Source: Sphingobium boeckii (lineage in GTDB: Bacteria; Pseudomonadota; Alphaproteobacteria; Sphingomonadales; Sphingomonadaceae). From it: 64,000 nucleotides of DNA. Below the pieces are notes generated by a model. The model was not told where the DNA came from and did not search any database. It was given only the letters and a program-made list of their open reading frames with translations. Numbering within the stretch: the stretch's first letter is position 1; every line of letters starts with the position of its first letter. The position numbers and the translations under genes are program-made. Location: assembly GCF_014199215.1 (NCBI RefSeq), contig NZ_JACIJC010000004.1:1-64000 (forward strand), in the 5' to 3' direction. Of this stretch, positions 62,975 to 64,000 are shown piece after piece.

Positions 62975-63862
62975 TCAAAATCCCGCTTGCATTGAAAGGA
63001 AGAACCCACGCTGCGCCTTGACCGTGGCGATATCGCCCAGATCGACATAGGCTGCGGTGACGGTCAGATGACGATGCAGCGCATAGGCGGCAAACAGATC
63101 ATAAGCATCATCCTCCTGCGCGAAGGAGAGATTATCGGGCTTTGAGCGATATTCGGCACCGACCAGCAGTTTATGGCTGACGAGAACCCCTGCGGAGCCT
63201 TCGAACTGGACGGTGGCCGCGCCCTGCCGATCGCCCCCGAAACCCAGAAGACCGAATTGATTGGCCTTGGTCAGGCGCGCCGCGCCGCCCAGGACAAGAC
63301 TTTTGTCGAGAATGATTTTGGTGGCGGACAGGACATAATCAGTACCGCTGTCATCCCGGCCGCCAATGGCACCAATGACCGCACCGCGATTGGCGTGCTT
63401 GTGCTGAACCGCGATAGAAACCTGCGGCAGGAACCGATCCTGATCATACACAGCGTCGCCAAACAGGCGCAATTTGGCACCGAAGACATCCTGACCAAAG
63501 GCAAAGCCGGCCCCCAGACCAAGCGCGGCCCCGGCCGCATTGGTATCGAAGCGCTGGCGCGCATAGGATAGCTCCACGCGATCGAAGAGACCGATCTTGC
63601 CGCCGAAAGCGGTCATGCCGAAATCGCGCGTTTCGATCCATGTGGCGCTGGCGCTGGCACCGATGCCCCGTTCGGTCTCATCACCCGCAATGGTGGACCA
63701 TGTCGCCAGACCGCCGCCGCTGGCCCCTTCGACGCTTGTGACGCCACCCGTCAGCAGCAATTTTCCGCCTGAGCGATAGTCGCCCTGTGCGAATGCCGGA
63801 AGCGATGGAAAAATGATTGCAAGCAGTGGGGCAAAGAGCGTCAGACGCGCCGTCTTGGCCAT
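62975..63862 (-). CDS. DUF3034 outer-membrane-like protein
   Basis: This 295-residue exported protein has a signal peptide (LTLFAPLLAIIFPSLPAFAQ) and then alternating polar/hydrophobic strands ending LSMQAGF, typical of an outer-membrane barrel. GGKLLLTGGVTSVEGASGGGLATWSTI and the long ATWIETRDFGMTAFGGKIGLFDRVELSYARQ region fit the DUF3034 family. Function is unknown. Start 63862 has GGAGAAT upstream; a frame from 63904 is not used. It precedes the truncated haemoglobin, suggesting a shared role. Confidence 0.82.
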   Translation of the reverse strand: MAKTARLTLFAPLLAIIFPSLPAFAQGDYRSGGKLLLTGGVTSVEGASGGGLATWSTIAGDETERGIGASASATWIETRDFGMTAFGGKIGLFDRVELSYARQRFDTNAAGAALGLGAGFAFGQDVFGAKLRLFGDAVYDQDRFLPQVSIAVQHKHANRGAVIGAIGGRDDSGTDYVLSATKIILDKSLVLGGAARLTKANQFGLLGFGGDRQGAATVQFEGSAGVLVSHKLLVGAEYRSKPDNLSFAQEDDAYDLFAAYALHRHLTVTAAYVDLGDIATVKAQRGFFLSMQAGF

Positions 63863-64000
63863 GAATATTCTCCGTACAGATGCCCCATTGAAAACAGGAA
63901 GCACCCGACACCCTTGACCAGAACAGGGTTAAAATTTTCATAATCCTTCGCACACTCATATTTAAGGATTCACTGTCAATTGCCACCTCTATGTATATGC

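Noticed and set aside
1-64000. CRISPR array, rRNA or tRNA genes
   Set aside because: No regularly spaced repeats were seen, and no cloverleaf or rRNA-like stretch was recognised on reading both strands; small tRNAs could have been missed by eye.

Overview
The window reads as chromosome or a large replicon of a sphingomonad-type alphaproteobacterium (Sphingobium, Novosphingobium or Sphingomonas). This rests on gene content rather than any marker gene: large TonB-dependent receptors, many Rieske non-haem-iron oxygenases, spinster-type MFS transporters, a beta-ketoadipate cluster, LysR regulators and an Hsp20 gene with a ROSE-like leader. No rRNA, tRNA or CRISPR array was seen.

Region 1 (about 1-31.9 kb) is an aromatic-catabolic region, by eye more AT-rich than the right half. 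It opens with the end of an IS21-like element abutted by an IS5-family element. Next come an MFS transporter, a lone Rieske oxygenase alpha subunit, its divergent LysR gene, and a glutathione-dependent formaldehyde cassette (frmA-gfa) with its own LysR gene. A Rieske-system ferredoxin reductase, a DMT transporter and a TonB receptor follow. A complete catechol ortho-cleavage operon (catR divergent from catB-catC-catA-catI-catJ-pcaF-pcaD) converts catechol to acetyl-CoA plus succinyl-CoA. After it lie an AraC regulator, a cupin protein, a second Rieske alpha subunit with a small unknown partner, and a LysR gene. A module of VAO/4-cresol-dehydrogenase-type flavoprotein, GlcF-type iron-sulphur protein, SDR and alpha/beta hydrolase comes next. 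The region ends with a complete alpha-beta-ferredoxin Rieske dioxygenase resembling anthranilate/salicylate hydroxylating enzymes, which would feed catechol into the cat operon. One reductase and one ferredoxin appear to serve three oxygenases, and formaldehyde removal fits O- or N-demethylation by one of them.

Region 2 (about 32.2-46.7 kb) is more GC-rich. A Tat-exported sulfatase is paired with its aerobic formylglycine-generating enzyme and lies beside a divergent TonB receptor. A six-gene minus-strand operon follows: HiPIP, cytochrome c', PF03640-type protein, unknown exported protein, DUF1587/1595/1592/1588/1585 haem lipoprotein, and DUF1552 protein. It is divergent from an OmpR/EnvZ-like two-component pair. 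This operon is the strongest candidate for an undescribed system: an extracytoplasmic redox assembly of unknown substrate.

Region 3 (about 46.7-64 kb) looks like ordinary chromosomal content: exported aldose 1-epimerase, SDR, serine hydrolase, spermidine-synthase-like protein, two transglutaminase-like proteins, N-formylglutamate amidohydrolase-like protein, exported catalase-peroxidase, phytase-like esterase/autotransporter, Hsp20 with heat-shock promoter and thermometer-like leader, a UVR-motif protein, a decayed M28-type peptidase, and a DUF3034/truncated-haemoglobin pair.

Several regulatory links were read directly from the sequence. A 16-bp motif with an AGATTGC box at identical spacing occurs at 13.4 kb and 23.97 kb. 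A 14-bp motif is shared by 3.95 kb and 22.27 kb. A BenM/CatM-type ATAC-N7-GTAT site overlaps the start of catR. All functions are inferred by reading translations; no database search was possible.
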